Assembly: GCF_024170165.1 (NCBI RefSeq)
Contig: NZ_JALJXP010000008.1
Coordinates: 1 to 64,000 of the forward strand
Length of the DNA: 64,000 bases
Origin: Pseudomonas nitroreducens
Lineage (GTDB): Bacteria > Pseudomonadota > Gammaproteobacteria > Pseudomonadales > Pseudomonadaceae
Direction of reading: 5' to 3'
Made by a program: the position numbers and the translations under genes. This document shows, one piece after another, positions 8,086-16,815 of this stretch (position 1 is the first letter of the stretch; every line of letters starts with the position of its first letter). A model generated the notes under the pieces. That model was not told where the DNA came from. It worked only from the letters and a program-made list of their open reading frames with translations, and searched no databases.

Positions 8086-9168
8086 TCAGTGGGGCAGCAG
8101 GAAGCGCGCGGACAGCGGCAGGTGGTTGGAGATGCGCAGGGTGTCGTGGCGGCGCACGCCGGCTTCCAGGCGGTTCAGGCCGGGGCTGTGGAACAGGTAG
8201 TCGAGGGTGCGGTCGGGCTTGTGTACGCGCGGGTCGTTGGGGAAGTGGGTGTACCAGTTCTCCTGGTCGGCGCCGCTGGATTCCTCCACCGCCGGGACCA
8301 CCGGGAAGCGCGCCGCCAGCAGGTTCAGTTCGCTGTTGGCGCGGTAGGGCGCGCGCAGCACTTCCGGCAGGTAGGGGTACTGGCCCAGCGGCAGCAGGCC
8401 GAGGTCGCCGCCCAGCAGCCAGGGGCGGCCGGCGGCCTGCAGGGCGTTGAGGTGGGCTTCGACGGCCTCGACCTGGCGCTGCGGGGTGTCGTCGCCGTTG
8501 GGGCGCTCCAGGCGCGTGTTGATCACGCTGAGCTGGCCGCCACCGCGGATCGGCAGGTCGCTCTGCAGCAGCGCCGGTTGCGGAGCGAACAGGTGCAGCA
8601 GCGGGATCGACGAGCGCTGCGGCAGCGCAATGCGCTCGCCGCCGCTGATCTGGAAGCGGCTGAAGGTCACCAGCTTGCGCCCGGCGCTGCCGAATACATG
8701 GGGGTTGGGATCGAAGCGCGCCTTCCAGTCGAAGGCGGCGGTGGAGCAGGGGTAGAGGTCGGTCAGGCGGTCGCCGATCAGCGCCTGCTGGTCCTGCTTG
8801 CCGGTGGCGGCGGCGCCGTCATCGACTTCCTGCAGCAGGACGATGTCCGGGGCCTCGTCGCGGATCACCCGCACCACTTCGTCGAGGCTGTAGGCGATGT
8901 CCTCGGGGCTGGGGCTGTCGTCGGGGCCGGTGGTGTCGGGCAGGTCGTCCCAGAAGATGTAGCGCTTGCCGGCCAGGTACTGGACGTTCCAGGTCATCAC
9001 CTTCAGCGCCTGGCCCGGTTGCAATTGCGGCGCGGGCGCACGGCACTGCGCGGCGACGGCCTCGCGCTCGGCGGGGTGCCAGGCCAGCAGCCAGGCGGCA
9101 GCGGTGACGGCGAGCAGCAGGGCGATGAACAGCACGAAGAGGAAGCGGCGGCGAAGCGAGAGGCTCAT
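8086..9168 (-). CDS. membrane-anchored endonuclease/exonuclease/phosphatase family protein
   Basis: This 360-residue protein has one N-terminal transmembrane segment (about residues 8-30) followed by an exported EEP/DNase I-like domain. The metal and catalytic signatures are present: TWNVQYLAG, LLQEVDDG (metal Glu), GGDLGLLPLG (Asp) and SNHLPLSARF (His near the end). Relatives cleave phosphodiesters or phosphomonoesters of nucleic acids, lipids or inositols, so the substrate is open. It is divergent from the SDR gene, with about 150 bases between for both promoters. Confidence 0.87.
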   Translation of the reverse strand: MSLSLRRRFLFVLFIALLLAVTAAAWLLAWHPAEREAVAAQCRAPAPQLQPGQALKVMTWNVQYLAGKRYIFWDDLPDTTGPDDSPSPEDIAYSLDEVVRVIRDEAPDIVLLQEVDDGAAATGKQDQQALIGDRLTDLYPCSTAAFDWKARFDPNPHVFGSAGRKLVTFSRFQISGGERIALPQRSSIPLLHLFAPQPALLQSDLPIRGGGQLSVINTRLERPNGDDTPQRQVEAVEAHLNALQAAGRPWLLGGDLGLLPLGQYPYLPEVLRAPYRANSELNLLAARFPVVPAVEESSGADQENWYTHFPNDPRVHKPDRTLDYLFHSPGLNRLEAGVRRHDTLRISNHLPLSARFLLPH

Positions 9169-9321
9169 GGGTGACCAGGGGCTATGCTTGTTGGGTCCAG
9201 AGGATAGTGGCTACGACTTTGTATTTCACCTCCGTGTTTGATGTGGGAATTATCCTGAAACCTTGTGAGATGTAGTTCGCAAGACGTCAACATCGCGCCC
9301 TGCGGGCTTCGGGAGACTGCC

Positions 9322-10158
9322 ATGCCCCGCAAACTCTTCTCCCATTCGACCTACCGGCGCAAGGTGGTGCTGGTCAGTGGCGGCTGTTCCGGCATCGGTC
9401 GCGCGCTGGTGCTGCGCTTCGCCCGGGCAGGTGCGCACCCGGTGATCCTCGACCTCGACCAGGCGGCGCTGGACAGCCTGGTGCAGCACCTGCGCGAACA
9501 CCTGAACGTCGAAGCCCTCGGCCTGCGCTGCGACATTGCCGACGCCGAGGCGGTGGAACGCGCAGTGGCGCTCGCCGTCGAGCGCTTCGGCGGCATCGAC
9601 GTGCTGGTGAACAACGCCGGCATCACCCACCGCAGTCTGTTCATCGAGACCGAGCTGGCGGTGTTCCGGCGGGTGATGGCGGTGAACTTCTATGGCGCGC
9701 TGCACTGCACCCAGGCGGCGCTGCCCAGCCTGCTGGCGCGGCACGGGCAGATCGTCGTGCTCAGTTCACTGACCGGCTTCGCCCCGCTGCTCTACCGCAG
9801 CGCCTACAACGCCAGCAAGCACGCGCTGCACGGTCTGTTCGACACGCTGCGCATGGAACTGGACGGCACCGGCGTGGCGATCACCCTGGCCTGCCCGGGC
9901 TTCACCGCTACTGATCTGCGCAGGAACGCCCTGGTCGGCGACGGCTCGGTGATCCGCCAGCCGGCCCTGGTGCTGGGCGCGGAAGTGGCGTCGCCGCGCG
10001 ACGTGGCCGAGGCGATCTTCCAGGGCGCGCTGCGTCGACGCCGGTTGCTGGTGCTGTCCAACGTCAACTGGCGGGCGCGCCTGCTGGCGCGCTTTTTCCC
10101 GCGGCTGTTCGAGAAGCTGCTGGTGCCGAAGATGTCGGGGCTGCGCCCCGGACACTGA
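9322..10158 (+). CDS. short-chain dehydrogenase/reductase
   Basis: This 278-residue oxidoreductase has the classical SDR motifs: SGGCSGIG at 19-26 for NAD(P) binding, NNAG at 96-99, and the catalytic Ser148-Tyr161-Lys165 triad (YNASK). A hydrophobic C-terminus with WRARLLARFFPRLFEKLL suggests membrane association, as in sterol/ketosphinganine-type SDRs. Asp43 after the second strand (ILDLD) hints at NAD(H) rather than NADP(H). An in-frame start 57 bases upstream is possible, but 9322 has a GGGAGA ribosome site. Substrate unknown. Confidence 0.9.
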   Translation: MPRKLFSHSTYRRKVVLVSGGCSGIGRALVLRFARAGAHPVILDLDQAALDSLVQHLREHLNVEALGLRCDIADAEAVERAVALAVERFGGIDVLVNNAGITHRSLFIETELAVFRRVMAVNFYGALHCTQAALPSLLARHGQIVVLSSLTGFAPLLYRSAYNASKHALHGLFDTLRMELDGTGVAITLACPGFTATDLRRNALVGDGSVIRQPALVLGAEVASPRDVAEAIFQGALRRRRLLVLSNVNWRARLLARFFPRLFEKLLVPKMSGLRPGH

Positions 10159-10197
10159 ACCGGTGCGAGTTGAAAATCGGGACAACTGTGGGAGCGG

Positions 10198-10629
10198 TCA
10201 GTGGGAGTGGGTATCGAAACCGTCGCCCGCCAGCGCCATGTCCCAGAACGAGGCCTCGATCTTGTGCCCGTCCAGGTCGCGGATGAAACAGCCGTAGTAA
10301 GGGTCGCCATACAGCGGGCGTGGGCCGGGGGCGCCTTCGTCGGTGGCGCCGGCGGCAATCGCCGCGCGGTAGAAGGCGTCCACCTCCTCGCGGGAGTTGG
10401 CCATGAAGCCGAAGTGCGTGCCGTTACCGACACTGGCCGGGCGCCCGTCGATGGGCGTCTGCAGCCAGAACTCGGGGAACACCCGGCCGTAGGCCACGGC
10501 ACCGGGGTGCTCCATGATCGGCTGGCAGCCCAGGGTCGCCAGCACCGCGTCATAGAACGCCTTGGCGCGCGGGTAGTCGTTGGTGCCGATGGAGATGTGC
10601 GAAAGGCAGCTGGGCGGGAAGTCGCTCAC
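10198..10629 (-). CDS. VOC (glyoxalase-like) family protein, GTG start
   Basis: This 143-residue single VOC domain begins LSHISIGTNDYPRAKAFYDAVLATLG and ends DPYYGCFIRDLDGHKIEASFW, the usual paired beta-alpha-beta-beta-beta units. The GTG at 10629 is preferred because a TGGAG site lies eight to ten bases upstream; the longer ATG start at 10680 has no site. These proteins are metal-dependent lyases, dioxygenases or resistance proteins, and this one cannot be assigned further. It converges on the SDR gene. Confidence 0.85.
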   Translation of the reverse strand: MSDFPPSCLSHISIGTNDYPRAKAFYDAVLATLGCQPIMEHPGAVAYGRVFPEFWLQTPIDGRPASVGNGTHFGFMANSREEVDAFYRAAIAAGATDEGAPGPRPLYGDPYYGCFIRDLDGHKIEASFWDMALAGDGFDTHSH

Positions 10630-10717
10630 GGCGAGTCTCCAGACTCGGGAAAGGGAGCCTCCAGCGTAGAACCCCGGCACTCGCCGTGCCGGGAGATTTG
10701 TTGCGACTTGCTGCCGC

Positions 10718-11368
10718 TCAGGCGGTTTCGCGGCCGAGCAGGATGAAGATGCGGTAGGCGGCCACCGTCAGCAGCAGCTGGAAGAACCCGCTCAGCGAGT
10801 GCAGGGCGACGCTGAGCACCGGCGCATCCTGGCCGGCCTCGGCGATCCAGCCTTCGGCGAGCCAGACCGGCGCGAGGATGGCCAGCGAGGTCATCAGCAG
10901 CAGGAAGAAGTGCCCGGTGGTCATGGCGAAGCTCTCGCGCATGGCATCGATGGGCGCGCGGCCGCGCTGTACCAGGAGGAACTCGGCGAAGGCCAGCTTG
11001 ATCATCACGAAGATGCCCGGCAGCACCATCAGGTACAGGCCGATCACGATCAGCAGTGAGGTAATTGCCGAGAGCAGGGCGAAGGCCGGCCACAACCGCA
11101 GCGCGGCGCTCCAGAGTTCGCGCACGCTGCGCTGCACGCCTTCACCGGCATCGATCATGAAGAGGATCAGGCTGGCAGTGTAGATCGGGTAGAACACCAG
11201 TCCCGCAGCCATGCCCCAGGGCGCGATGTTCTGCGGGCCGGCAGCGACGTTGATCTGCTGCTGGACGATCGTCTCCATGACGATCCAGGGCAGGCACAGC
11301 GGCACCAGGGTGCCCAGATGACGGGAAAAGAAGAACCAGGTGTCGCGAAGGATGGAGAGGGGATTCAT
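10718..11368 (-). CDS. YciC-like (UPF0259) integral membrane protein
   Basis: This 216-residue protein has about six hydrophobic helices, starting MNPLSILRDTWFFFSRHL and including a conserved-looking FVMIKLAFAEFLLVQRG segment followed by PIDAMRESFAMTTGHFF, typical of YciC-type inner-membrane proteins. Its function is unknown in the family. Start 11368 is favoured over a longer frame because of the family N-terminus and a GGAGAGG-like site just upstream (minus strand reads TCCTT... weakly). It is divergent from the DUF2076 gene. Confidence 0.8.
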   Translation of the reverse strand: MNPLSILRDTWFFFSRHLGTLVPLCLPWIVMETIVQQQINVAAGPQNIAPWGMAAGLVFYPIYTASLILFMIDAGEGVQRSVRELWSAALRLWPAFALLSAITSLLIVIGLYLMVLPGIFVMIKLAFAEFLLVQRGRAPIDAMRESFAMTTGHFFLLLMTSLAILAPVWLAEGWIAEAGQDAPVLSVALHSLSGFFQLLLTVAAYRIFILLGRETA

Positions 11369-11532
11369 CAGTAACCCGATACTGTCCGAGGGCTTCGACT
11401 CTAACTTAAGCAAACCCTCAGCTGAAGACGCCAGAATTCTGCGACCGGAACTTGTTTTTTTCCGACTCGATCCAATGTTTCAGTCAGCAATGATTCACCC
11501 GCAGCGATCCACCCGCTCATTTGAGGCCTGCC

Positions 11533-12282
11533 ATGAATTCCGAAGAGCAATCCCTGATCGATGGTCTGTTCACCCGCCTGCGTGACGCGCAGGCGCAGAC
11601 CGCGCCGCGCGACGCCGATGCCGAGGCGCAGATCAACCGGCACCTGGTGCAACAGCCGGCCGCGCCTTACTACATGGCCCAGGCGATGCTGATCCAGGAA
11701 GCGGCGATCAAGCGCCTGGACCAGCGCGTCAAGGAGCTGGAAGCGCAGCAGGCCAGGGCGCAGGAGCAGCGTCCGAGCAGCGGCGGCTTCCTCGCCGGGC
11801 TGTTCGGCGGCGGCCAGAGCCAGGAGCCGCGTCCGGCGCCAGCGCAGCAACGCCCGGATGGCTGGGGCCAGACGCGCTTCTCGCAACCGGCCGGCGGCAA
11901 CGCCGCCTACGCGAACAACCCTGGCGCCGGCAACCCGAACGACTTCCGACCTGCGCAACCGGCGCAGGCCGCGCCCCAAGGCGGCGGCTTCATGCGCGGC
12001 GCCCTGCAGACCGCCGCAGGCGTGGCCGGTGGCGTGATGGTGGCGGACCTGCTGACCAGCATGTTCCACCACAACCAGCCGCAGGAAATCGTCGAGGTGA
12101 TCCAGGAGCAGCCGGTGCAGCCGGAGCCGTCCAGCTTCGACGACGGGCGCGGCGATGACTCCTCCCTGGGCGGTGACCGCTACGCCGACAACGGCTTCAA
12201 CGATGCGAATTACGACGACAGCGGCAGCTTCGGCGACGATTCCAGCTTCTTCGGCGATGACGACGGCGACCTGTTCAGCTGA
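11533..12282 (+). CDS. DUF2076 domain-containing protein
   Basis: This 249-residue protein begins MNSEEQSLIDGLFTRLRDA with an N-terminal helical domain typical of DUF2076. A coiled-coil stretch follows (IKRLDQRVKELEAQ, about 57-72), then a low-complexity Gly/Gln/Pro region. A short hydrophobic segment with LQTAAGVAGGVMVADLLTSMF lies near 158-180, and the C-terminus is very acidic and Asp/Ser/Gly-rich. A GAGG site supports ATG 11533. DUF2076 proteins are sometimes labelled periplasmic ligand-binding sensors, but no signal peptide is seen here. Function unknown. Confidence 0.85.
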   Translation: MNSEEQSLIDGLFTRLRDAQAQTAPRDADAEAQINRHLVQQPAAPYYMAQAMLIQEAAIKRLDQRVKELEAQQARAQEQRPSSGGFLAGLFGGGQSQEPRPAPAQQRPDGWGQTRFSQPAGGNAAYANNPGAGNPNDFRPAQPAQAAPQGGGFMRGALQTAAGVAGGVMVADLLTSMFHHNQPQEIVEVIQEQPVQPEPSSFDDGRGDDSSLGGDRYADNGFNDANYDDSGSFGDDSSFFGDDDGDLFS

Positions 12283-12375
12283 TCCGTACGCAAGGTCATC
12301 CCGCCCGCCGGGACTGGCGGGGGCGCGCCACTGTGCCGATAATGCGCCCCCGCTGTTCGAGTCCCGGAGTCACCG

Positions 12376-12852
12376 TTGAAGACCATCGCCCTGTTCGCCG
12401 ACGTACAGAACCTCTACTACACCGTGCGTCAGGCCTACGGCTGCCACTTCAACTACGCCGCCCTGTGGGCCGAGCTGAGCGCCCAGGGCAACATCGTCCA
12501 GGCCTACGCCTACGCCATCGACCGCGGCGATGCGAAACAGCAGCAGTTCCAGCAGATCCTGCGCAAGCTCGGCTTCACCGTGAAGCTCAAGCCCTACATC
12601 CAGCGCGCCGACGGCTCGGCCAAGGGAGACTGGGACGTGGGCATCACCATCGACATCCTCGACGCCGCGCCGAAGGTGGACGAGATCGTCCTGGCCTCCG
12701 GCGATGGCGATTTCGACCTGCTGCTCGAGCGTGTCCGTGCCGGCGGCGCCGACGCCACCGCCTACGGCGTACCGGGCCTCACCGCCCAGGCGCTGATCCG
12801 CGCGGCCAGCCGCTACGTGCCCATCGAAGGCGCGCTGCTGCTGCGCTCCTGA
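12376..12852 (+). CDS. NYN/LabA-like PIN-fold nuclease domain protein, TTG start
   Basis: This 158-residue protein is a single NYN domain. Asp9 and Asn12 (FADVQNLYY), KGDWDVGITID near 84-94 and the acidic SGDGDFDLLL near 108-117 form the metal-binding acidic pocket expected of PIN-like ribonucleases. The only plausible start is TTG at 12376, with a GGAGT site about seven bases upstream. LabA/DUF88 relatives have been linked to RNA turnover or regulation. It precedes the DEAD-box helicase gene by 50 bases on the same strand, which suits a shared RNA role, but that is inference. Confidence 0.85.
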   Translation: MKTIALFADVQNLYYTVRQAYGCHFNYAALWAELSAQGNIVQAYAYAIDRGDAKQQQFQQILRKLGFTVKLKPYIQRADGSAKGDWDVGITIDILDAAPKVDEIVLASGDGDFDLLLERVRAGGADATAYGVPGLTAQALIRAASRYVPIEGALLLRS

Positions 12853-12902
12853 GCCCTGCGGCTACAATGCCGCCCATTCCGAATCGTTTCTGCGAGCGCT
12901 CC

Positions 12903-14285
12903 ATGACCTTCGCCAATCTCGGCCTGATCGATCCCCTCCTGCACGCCCTTGACGGGCTCGGCTACCAGAACCCGACGGCGGTGCAGGCCCAGGCCATCCC
13001 GGCCGTGCTCAAGGGCCGCGACCTGCTGGCCGCCGCCCAGACCGGCACCGGCAAGACGGCGGGCTTCGCCCTGCCGCTGCTGCAGAAGCTGCTCCAGGAA
13101 GGCCCGCAGGTGGCGGCCAACTCGATCCGCGCGCTGGTGCTGGTGCCGACCCGCGAGCTGGCCGAGCAGGTGCACGAAAGCTTCCGCGCCTACGGCCAGC
13201 ACGTGCCGTTGCGCACCGCCGTGGCTTACGGCGGGGTCAGCATCAACCCGCAGATGATGAAGCTGCGCAAGGGCGTCGACGTGCTGGTAGCCACCCCCGG
13301 CCGCCTGCTCGACCTGTACCGGCAGAACGCCCTGAAGTTCACCCAGCTGCAGCTGCTGGTGCTGGACGAAGCCGACCGCATGCTCGACCTCGGTTTCGCC
13401 CGCGAGCTGGACGAAGTCTTCGCCGCACTGCCAAAGCGCCGGCAGACGCTGCTGTTCTCCGCGACCTTCTCCGACGCCATCCGCCAGATGGCCCGCACGC
13501 TGCTGCGCGACCCGCTGACCATCGACGTGGCGCCGCGCAACACGGCGGCGAAGACGGTGAAGCAGCACCTGCTCACCGTGGACAAGAAGCGCAAGGCCGA
13601 GCTGTTCCTGCACCTGCTGCGCGAACAGGGCTGGCGCCAGGCGCTGGTGTTCGCCAAGACCCGCAAGGGCGTCGACGAACTGGTCGACCTGCTGCAGCGC
13701 GAAGGCATCCGCGCCGACTCGATCCACGGCGACAAGCCGCAGCCCTCGCGCCTGCGTGCCCTGGCGCGGTTCAAGGCCGGCGAGGTGGACTTCCTCATCG
13801 CCACCGACGTCGCCGCCCGCGGCCTGGATATCGAGGAAATGCCGCTGGTGGTCAACTTCGACCTGCCCATCGTCCCCGAGGACTACGTGCACCGCATCGG
13901 CCGTACTGGCCGCGCTGGCGCCAGCGGGCAGGCGATCTCGCTGGTCTGCGCCGATGAAGTGCAGCAGCTGGCGGCCATCGAGACGCTGATCGGCCAGACC
14001 CTGCAGCGCCAGGAAGAAGACGGCTTCGAGGCCGAGCACCGGGTGCCCGTCACCGCCCCTGGCGGCCAGATCACCAAGAAACCGAAGAAGCCCAAGCAAC
14101 CCAAGGTGCCGGAAGGCAAGCCGGGCAAGGTCCACCTAGGCTCGCTGCTGGATGACAAGCCGCAGGTCAAGGCGGTGCGCAAGGCGCCGGGCTTTGGCCT
14201 GGGGGGCAAGCCCGCCGCCGGCAAACCTGCTTCCGGCAAATCGTCTGCTGGAAAGCCGGGCGGCAAGGGCTCTCGTCGCCCCTGA
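12903..14285 (+). CDS. rhlE: DEAD-box RNA helicase, RhlE type
   Basis: This 460-residue helicase begins MTFANLGLIDPLLHALDGLG (Q motif region) and carries all DEAD-box motifs: AQTGTGKT at 45-52, PTRELA, TPGRLLDL, DEAD at 155-158, SAT at 186-188, and ARGLDIEEMP with HRIGRTGR in domain 2. After about residue 375 there is a Lys/Pro/Gly-rich basic tail, as in RhlE proteins, which typically aids RNA binding. RhlE members act in ribosome assembly and RNA decay. ATG 12903 gives the family N-terminus; an ATG 36 bases upstream is a less likely alternative. Confidence 0.93.
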   Translation: MTFANLGLIDPLLHALDGLGYQNPTAVQAQAIPAVLKGRDLLAAAQTGTGKTAGFALPLLQKLLQEGPQVAANSIRALVLVPTRELAEQVHESFRAYGQHVPLRTAVAYGGVSINPQMMKLRKGVDVLVATPGRLLDLYRQNALKFTQLQLLVLDEADRMLDLGFARELDEVFAALPKRRQTLLFSATFSDAIRQMARTLLRDPLTIDVAPRNTAAKTVKQHLLTVDKKRKAELFLHLLREQGWRQALVFAKTRKGVDELVDLLQREGIRADSIHGDKPQPSRLRALARFKAGEVDFLIATDVAARGLDIEEMPLVVNFDLPIVPEDYVHRIGRTGRAGASGQAISLVCADEVQQLAAIETLIGQTLQRQEEDGFEAEHRVPVTAPGGQITKKPKKPKQPKVPEGKPGKVHLGSLLDDKPQVKAVRKAPGFGLGGKPAAGKPASGKSSAGKPGGKGSRRP

Positions 14286-14454
14286 GCCGATTTGGCGCGC
14301 GCCTGCTTCATCGCGGTGCGCGCCTGAGGCTGAATCAGCCGCTGTCTTCAGGTGTGGCGGGGCCTGGCGGGGTGTGGCGCAAAAGCTGCATTTCCGTGTG
14401 GAATCCCGAACGCCTATAGTGTGCCCATCGCGCACACAACAAGAACGACAGCCC

Positions 14455-15273
14455 ATGCGCCACAAGGAACTCAAAGCCTGGACCGGCGGAGTCGCCCACC
14501 TGCTCCCGCTGGCCGCCGGTCGTCCGCGCCTGCTCGGCCTCAGCCAGTGGCTGCAGCAGGTCTGCGCGGTGGATAACTTCGTGCTCTTCGTCTACGAAGG
14601 CAACCACCGGCCGCTGGACCTGTTCGACACCTTCCCGGCCGACATCCGCCACGTCTACGTCGAGGACTACCAGGTCGGCCCGTACCTGCTCGATCCCTTC
14701 TACCTCGCCTGCACCCGCCACCAGGCTCCCGGCCTGTGGCGCCTGCGCCAGTTCGCGCCGGACCACTTCTACCTGGGCGAGTACTACCAGACCTATTACC
14801 AGCAGACCGGCCTGACCGAGGAGATCGCCTTCTTCATCGACCTCGCCGATGGCGCTACCGCCGTGCTCTCGCTGATGCGCAAGACCTCCAGCCCCGCCTA
14901 CAGCCGCGACGAGATGCAGCTGCTGGAGTGCGCGCGGCCGGTGGTCGAACAGGTGGTGCGCGAGGCCTGGGAACTGCGCCGCGCGCAACCGCGTCCGGCC
15001 CAGGACCTGGACTACCAGATCCGCGAGGCCTTCGACCAGTTCGGTGCCCAGCTGCTCACGCCCCGCGAGCAGGAGATCGTCCAGCTGCTGTTGCGCGGCC
15101 ACTCCAGCGCCTCGGTGGCCGAGCAGCTGGATATCAGCCCCGGCACGGTGAAGATCCACCGCAAGAACATCTACGCCAAGCTCGGCATCGGTAGCCAGTC
15201 GGAGCTGCTCGGGCTGTTCATCCGCGAGCTGGCCGGGCGCGATGCTGCGGGTGGGATGCGTGCGGTCGGTTGA
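14455..15273 (+). CDS. LuxR-type transcriptional regulator, probable regulator of the polyamine transport operon
   Basis: This 272-residue protein has a C-terminal LuxR/FixJ helix-turn-helix (about 205-262: LTPREQEIVQLLLRGHSS, VAEQLDISPGTVKIHRKNIYAKLGI). The N-terminal about 180 residues have no receiver Asp or autoinducer-domain Trp/Tyr pattern that I recognise, so the signal is unknown. It precedes a polyamine-type ABC operon in the same direction, separated by a repeat-filled gap. Orphan LuxR regulators of this layout often control the adjacent transport and aldehyde dehydrogenase genes. A TATAGT element at about 14414 may be its -10. Confidence 0.85.
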   Translation: MRHKELKAWTGGVAHLLPLAAGRPRLLGLSQWLQQVCAVDNFVLFVYEGNHRPLDLFDTFPADIRHVYVEDYQVGPYLLDPFYLACTRHQAPGLWRLRQFAPDHFYLGEYYQTYYQQTGLTEEIAFFIDLADGATAVLSLMRKTSSPAYSRDEMQLLECARPVVEQVVREAWELRRAQPRPAQDLDYQIREAFDQFGAQLLTPREQEIVQLLLRGHSSASVAEQLDISPGTVKIHRKNIYAKLGIGSQSELLGLFIRELAGRDAAGGMRAVG

Positions 15274-15288
15274 GCCGGGCGGCTCTTC

Positions 15289-15367
15289 GTAGGAGCGAGC
15301 TTGCTCGCGAACCCGCCCAGCGCCTGAGCTGCCAGGGAGCCCTGTTCGCGAGCAAGCTCGCTCCTAC
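15289..15367. repeat. REP inverted pair
   Basis: GTAGGAGCGAGCTTGCTCGC and its reverse complement face each other about 38 bases apart, forming a long hairpin. It is the first of three repeat elements filling the 373-base gap between the LuxR regulator and the ABC ATPase gene. Confidence 0.9.
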
Positions 15368-15372
15368 AGTCA

Positions 15373-15450
15373 TGTAGGGCGAATAACGCGCCAGCGTTAT
15401 CCGCCGTGCCGTCGCTGGCGGATAACCTGTTCCAGGTTATGCGCCCTACA
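15373..15450. repeat. second-family palindromic repeat (TAGGGCG...CGCCCTA)
   Basis: This roughly 78-bp element has TAGGGCGAATAACGCGCCAG and GTTATCCGCC on one side and GGCGGATAACCTG with GGTTATGCGCCCTA on the other. It recurs at 21429-21504 and 30909-30985 with high identity, so it is a dispersed family distinct from the GTAGGAGCG REP. Confidence 0.85.
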
Positions 15451-15475
15451 GTCATCGGAAGCTCCGGGCGCCCAT

Positions 15476-15524
15476 TGTAGGAGCGGGCCATGCCCGCGAT
15501 CGCGCGCATGGCGCGCTCCTACAG
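15476..15524. repeat. REP palindrome, GCCATGCCC variant
   Basis: TTGTAGGAGCGGGCCATGCC pairs with the closing GGCGCGCTCCTACA. The central GCGATCGCGC makes a continuous hairpin. The same variant lies downstream of hrpB at 7121-7168. Confidence 0.85.
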
Positions 15525-15567
15525 GAAGAGCCAGCGGATACGCACCGGGCGCTCCAATCCCGCCATC

Positions 15568-15583
15568 TATCCCCCGAGGGATA
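15568..15583. promoter_or_regulatory. inverted repeat TATCCC-N4-GGGATA, possible LuxR-regulator site
   Basis: A perfect 6+6 inverted repeat with a four-base spacer lies 64 bases upstream of the ABC ATPase start, next to an AT-rich TATATACA stretch in otherwise GC-rich DNA. Position and symmetry suit an operator for the upstream LuxR-type protein, but nothing in the sequence links the two directly. Confidence 0.4.
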
Positions 15584-15649
15584 TATACACCCCGAAAGCC
15601 CCGTTGCTAGCGTGAGCCCCAACAAGAACGAAAGTGGGAGCGCGCGGTG

Positions 15650-16765
15650 ATGGAGAGCGGTCAGGACTTCGATATCGAATTCCGTAACGTGGTCAAGCGC
15701 TACGGCAGCGTGCCGGCGGTCAACGGGCTGAGCTTCAGGGTGAAGCGCGGCGCCTTCCATTCCTTCCTCGGCAGTTCCGGTTGCGGCAAGACCACCACCC
15801 TGCGGATGATCGCCGGCTTCGAGCAGCCCAGCGAAGGCGAGGTGCTGCTGGCCAGCAAGGCGGTGGCCGGGGGGCCGGCGCACCAGCGCGCGGTGAACAT
15901 GGTGTTCCAGCACTACGCGCTGTTCCCGCACCTGACGGTGGCCGAGAACATCGCCTATGGCCTGCGCTACCGCACGCCGCGCCCGGACCGCGCGCAGCAG
16001 CGCCGCATGGCCGACGAGGCGCTGGAGATGGTGCGCCTCTCCGGCTTCGGCACGCGCAAGCCCCACGAGCTTTCCGGCGGCCAGCAGCAGCGTGTGGCGC
16101 TGGCCCGCGCACTGGTGAACAAACCCACCGTGCTGCTGCTCGACGAGCCGCTGGCCGCACTCGACCGCAAGCTGCGCAAGGAGATGCAGTCGGAGCTGCT
16201 GCGTTTGCAGCGTGAGGTCGGCATCACCTTCGTGCTGGTCACCCATGACCAGGAAGAAGCACTGTCGATGAGCGACAGCATCAGCATCATGAAGGACGGC
16301 CTGATCATCCAGACCGCCACCCCCGAAGCGCTCTACGAGACGCCGGCGAGCCGCTACGTGGCCGACTTCATCGGCGAATCCAACCTGTTTTCCGGCACCG
16401 TGCGCCGCCTCGATTCCGGCCGCGTGGTGCTGGGCACCCCGGCCGGGCTGGAACTGAGCAGCCCGCCGACGCCCACCGGCCCCGCGCTGGCGCCCCAGGC
16501 GGAAGGCTGCATCGCCGTGCGCCCGGAGCTGGTCGGCATTGCCGCCGCCGATTCGGACCTGCAGCGCGAAGTGCGCCTGAAGGGCCGCGTCGAAGACCGC
16601 ATCTATCTGGGCAACCTCACCGAATACCGCGTGCGCACCGACGCCTTCGGCATCGTCTGCGTGCGCGTGCCGCGCAAGGCCGGCGGCGAGGCAGAGGCCT
16701 TCGAGCATGGCGCACCGGTGCAGGTCGGCTGGAACCAGGCCAGTGGCCTGGCCATGGCCCTTTGA
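15650..16765 (+). CDS. polyamine-type ABC transporter ATP-binding protein (PotA-like)
   Basis: This 371-residue ATPase has Walker A GSSGCGKTT, the LSGGQQQRVALARAL signature, Walker B LLLDEPLAALD and the switch THDQEEAL, followed by a C-terminal TOBE domain (about 285-365), as in PotA/PotG. It energises the importer formed by the next three genes. A GTG codon lies immediately before ATG 15650; GTGGGAG at 15634-15640 suits either. It is the first gene of a five-gene operon. The substrate (putrescine, spermidine or a related amine) is inferred from the family and from the terminal aldehyde dehydrogenase. Confidence 0.92.
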   Translation: MESGQDFDIEFRNVVKRYGSVPAVNGLSFRVKRGAFHSFLGSSGCGKTTTLRMIAGFEQPSEGEVLLASKAVAGGPAHQRAVNMVFQHYALFPHLTVAENIAYGLRYRTPRPDRAQQRRMADEALEMVRLSGFGTRKPHELSGGQQQRVALARALVNKPTVLLLDEPLAALDRKLRKEMQSELLRLQREVGITFVLVTHDQEEALSMSDSISIMKDGLIIQTATPEALYETPASRYVADFIGESNLFSGTVRRLDSGRVVLGTPAGLELSSPPTPTGPALAPQAEGCIAVRPELVGIAAADSDLQREVRLKGRVEDRIYLGNLTEYRVRTDAFGIVCVRVPRKAGGEAEAFEHGAPVQVGWNQASGLAMAL

Positions 16766-16815
16766 GTTCGACGATCCAAGCATAACGACAATCAGCAGAC
16801 AGGCGGGGAGTGACG

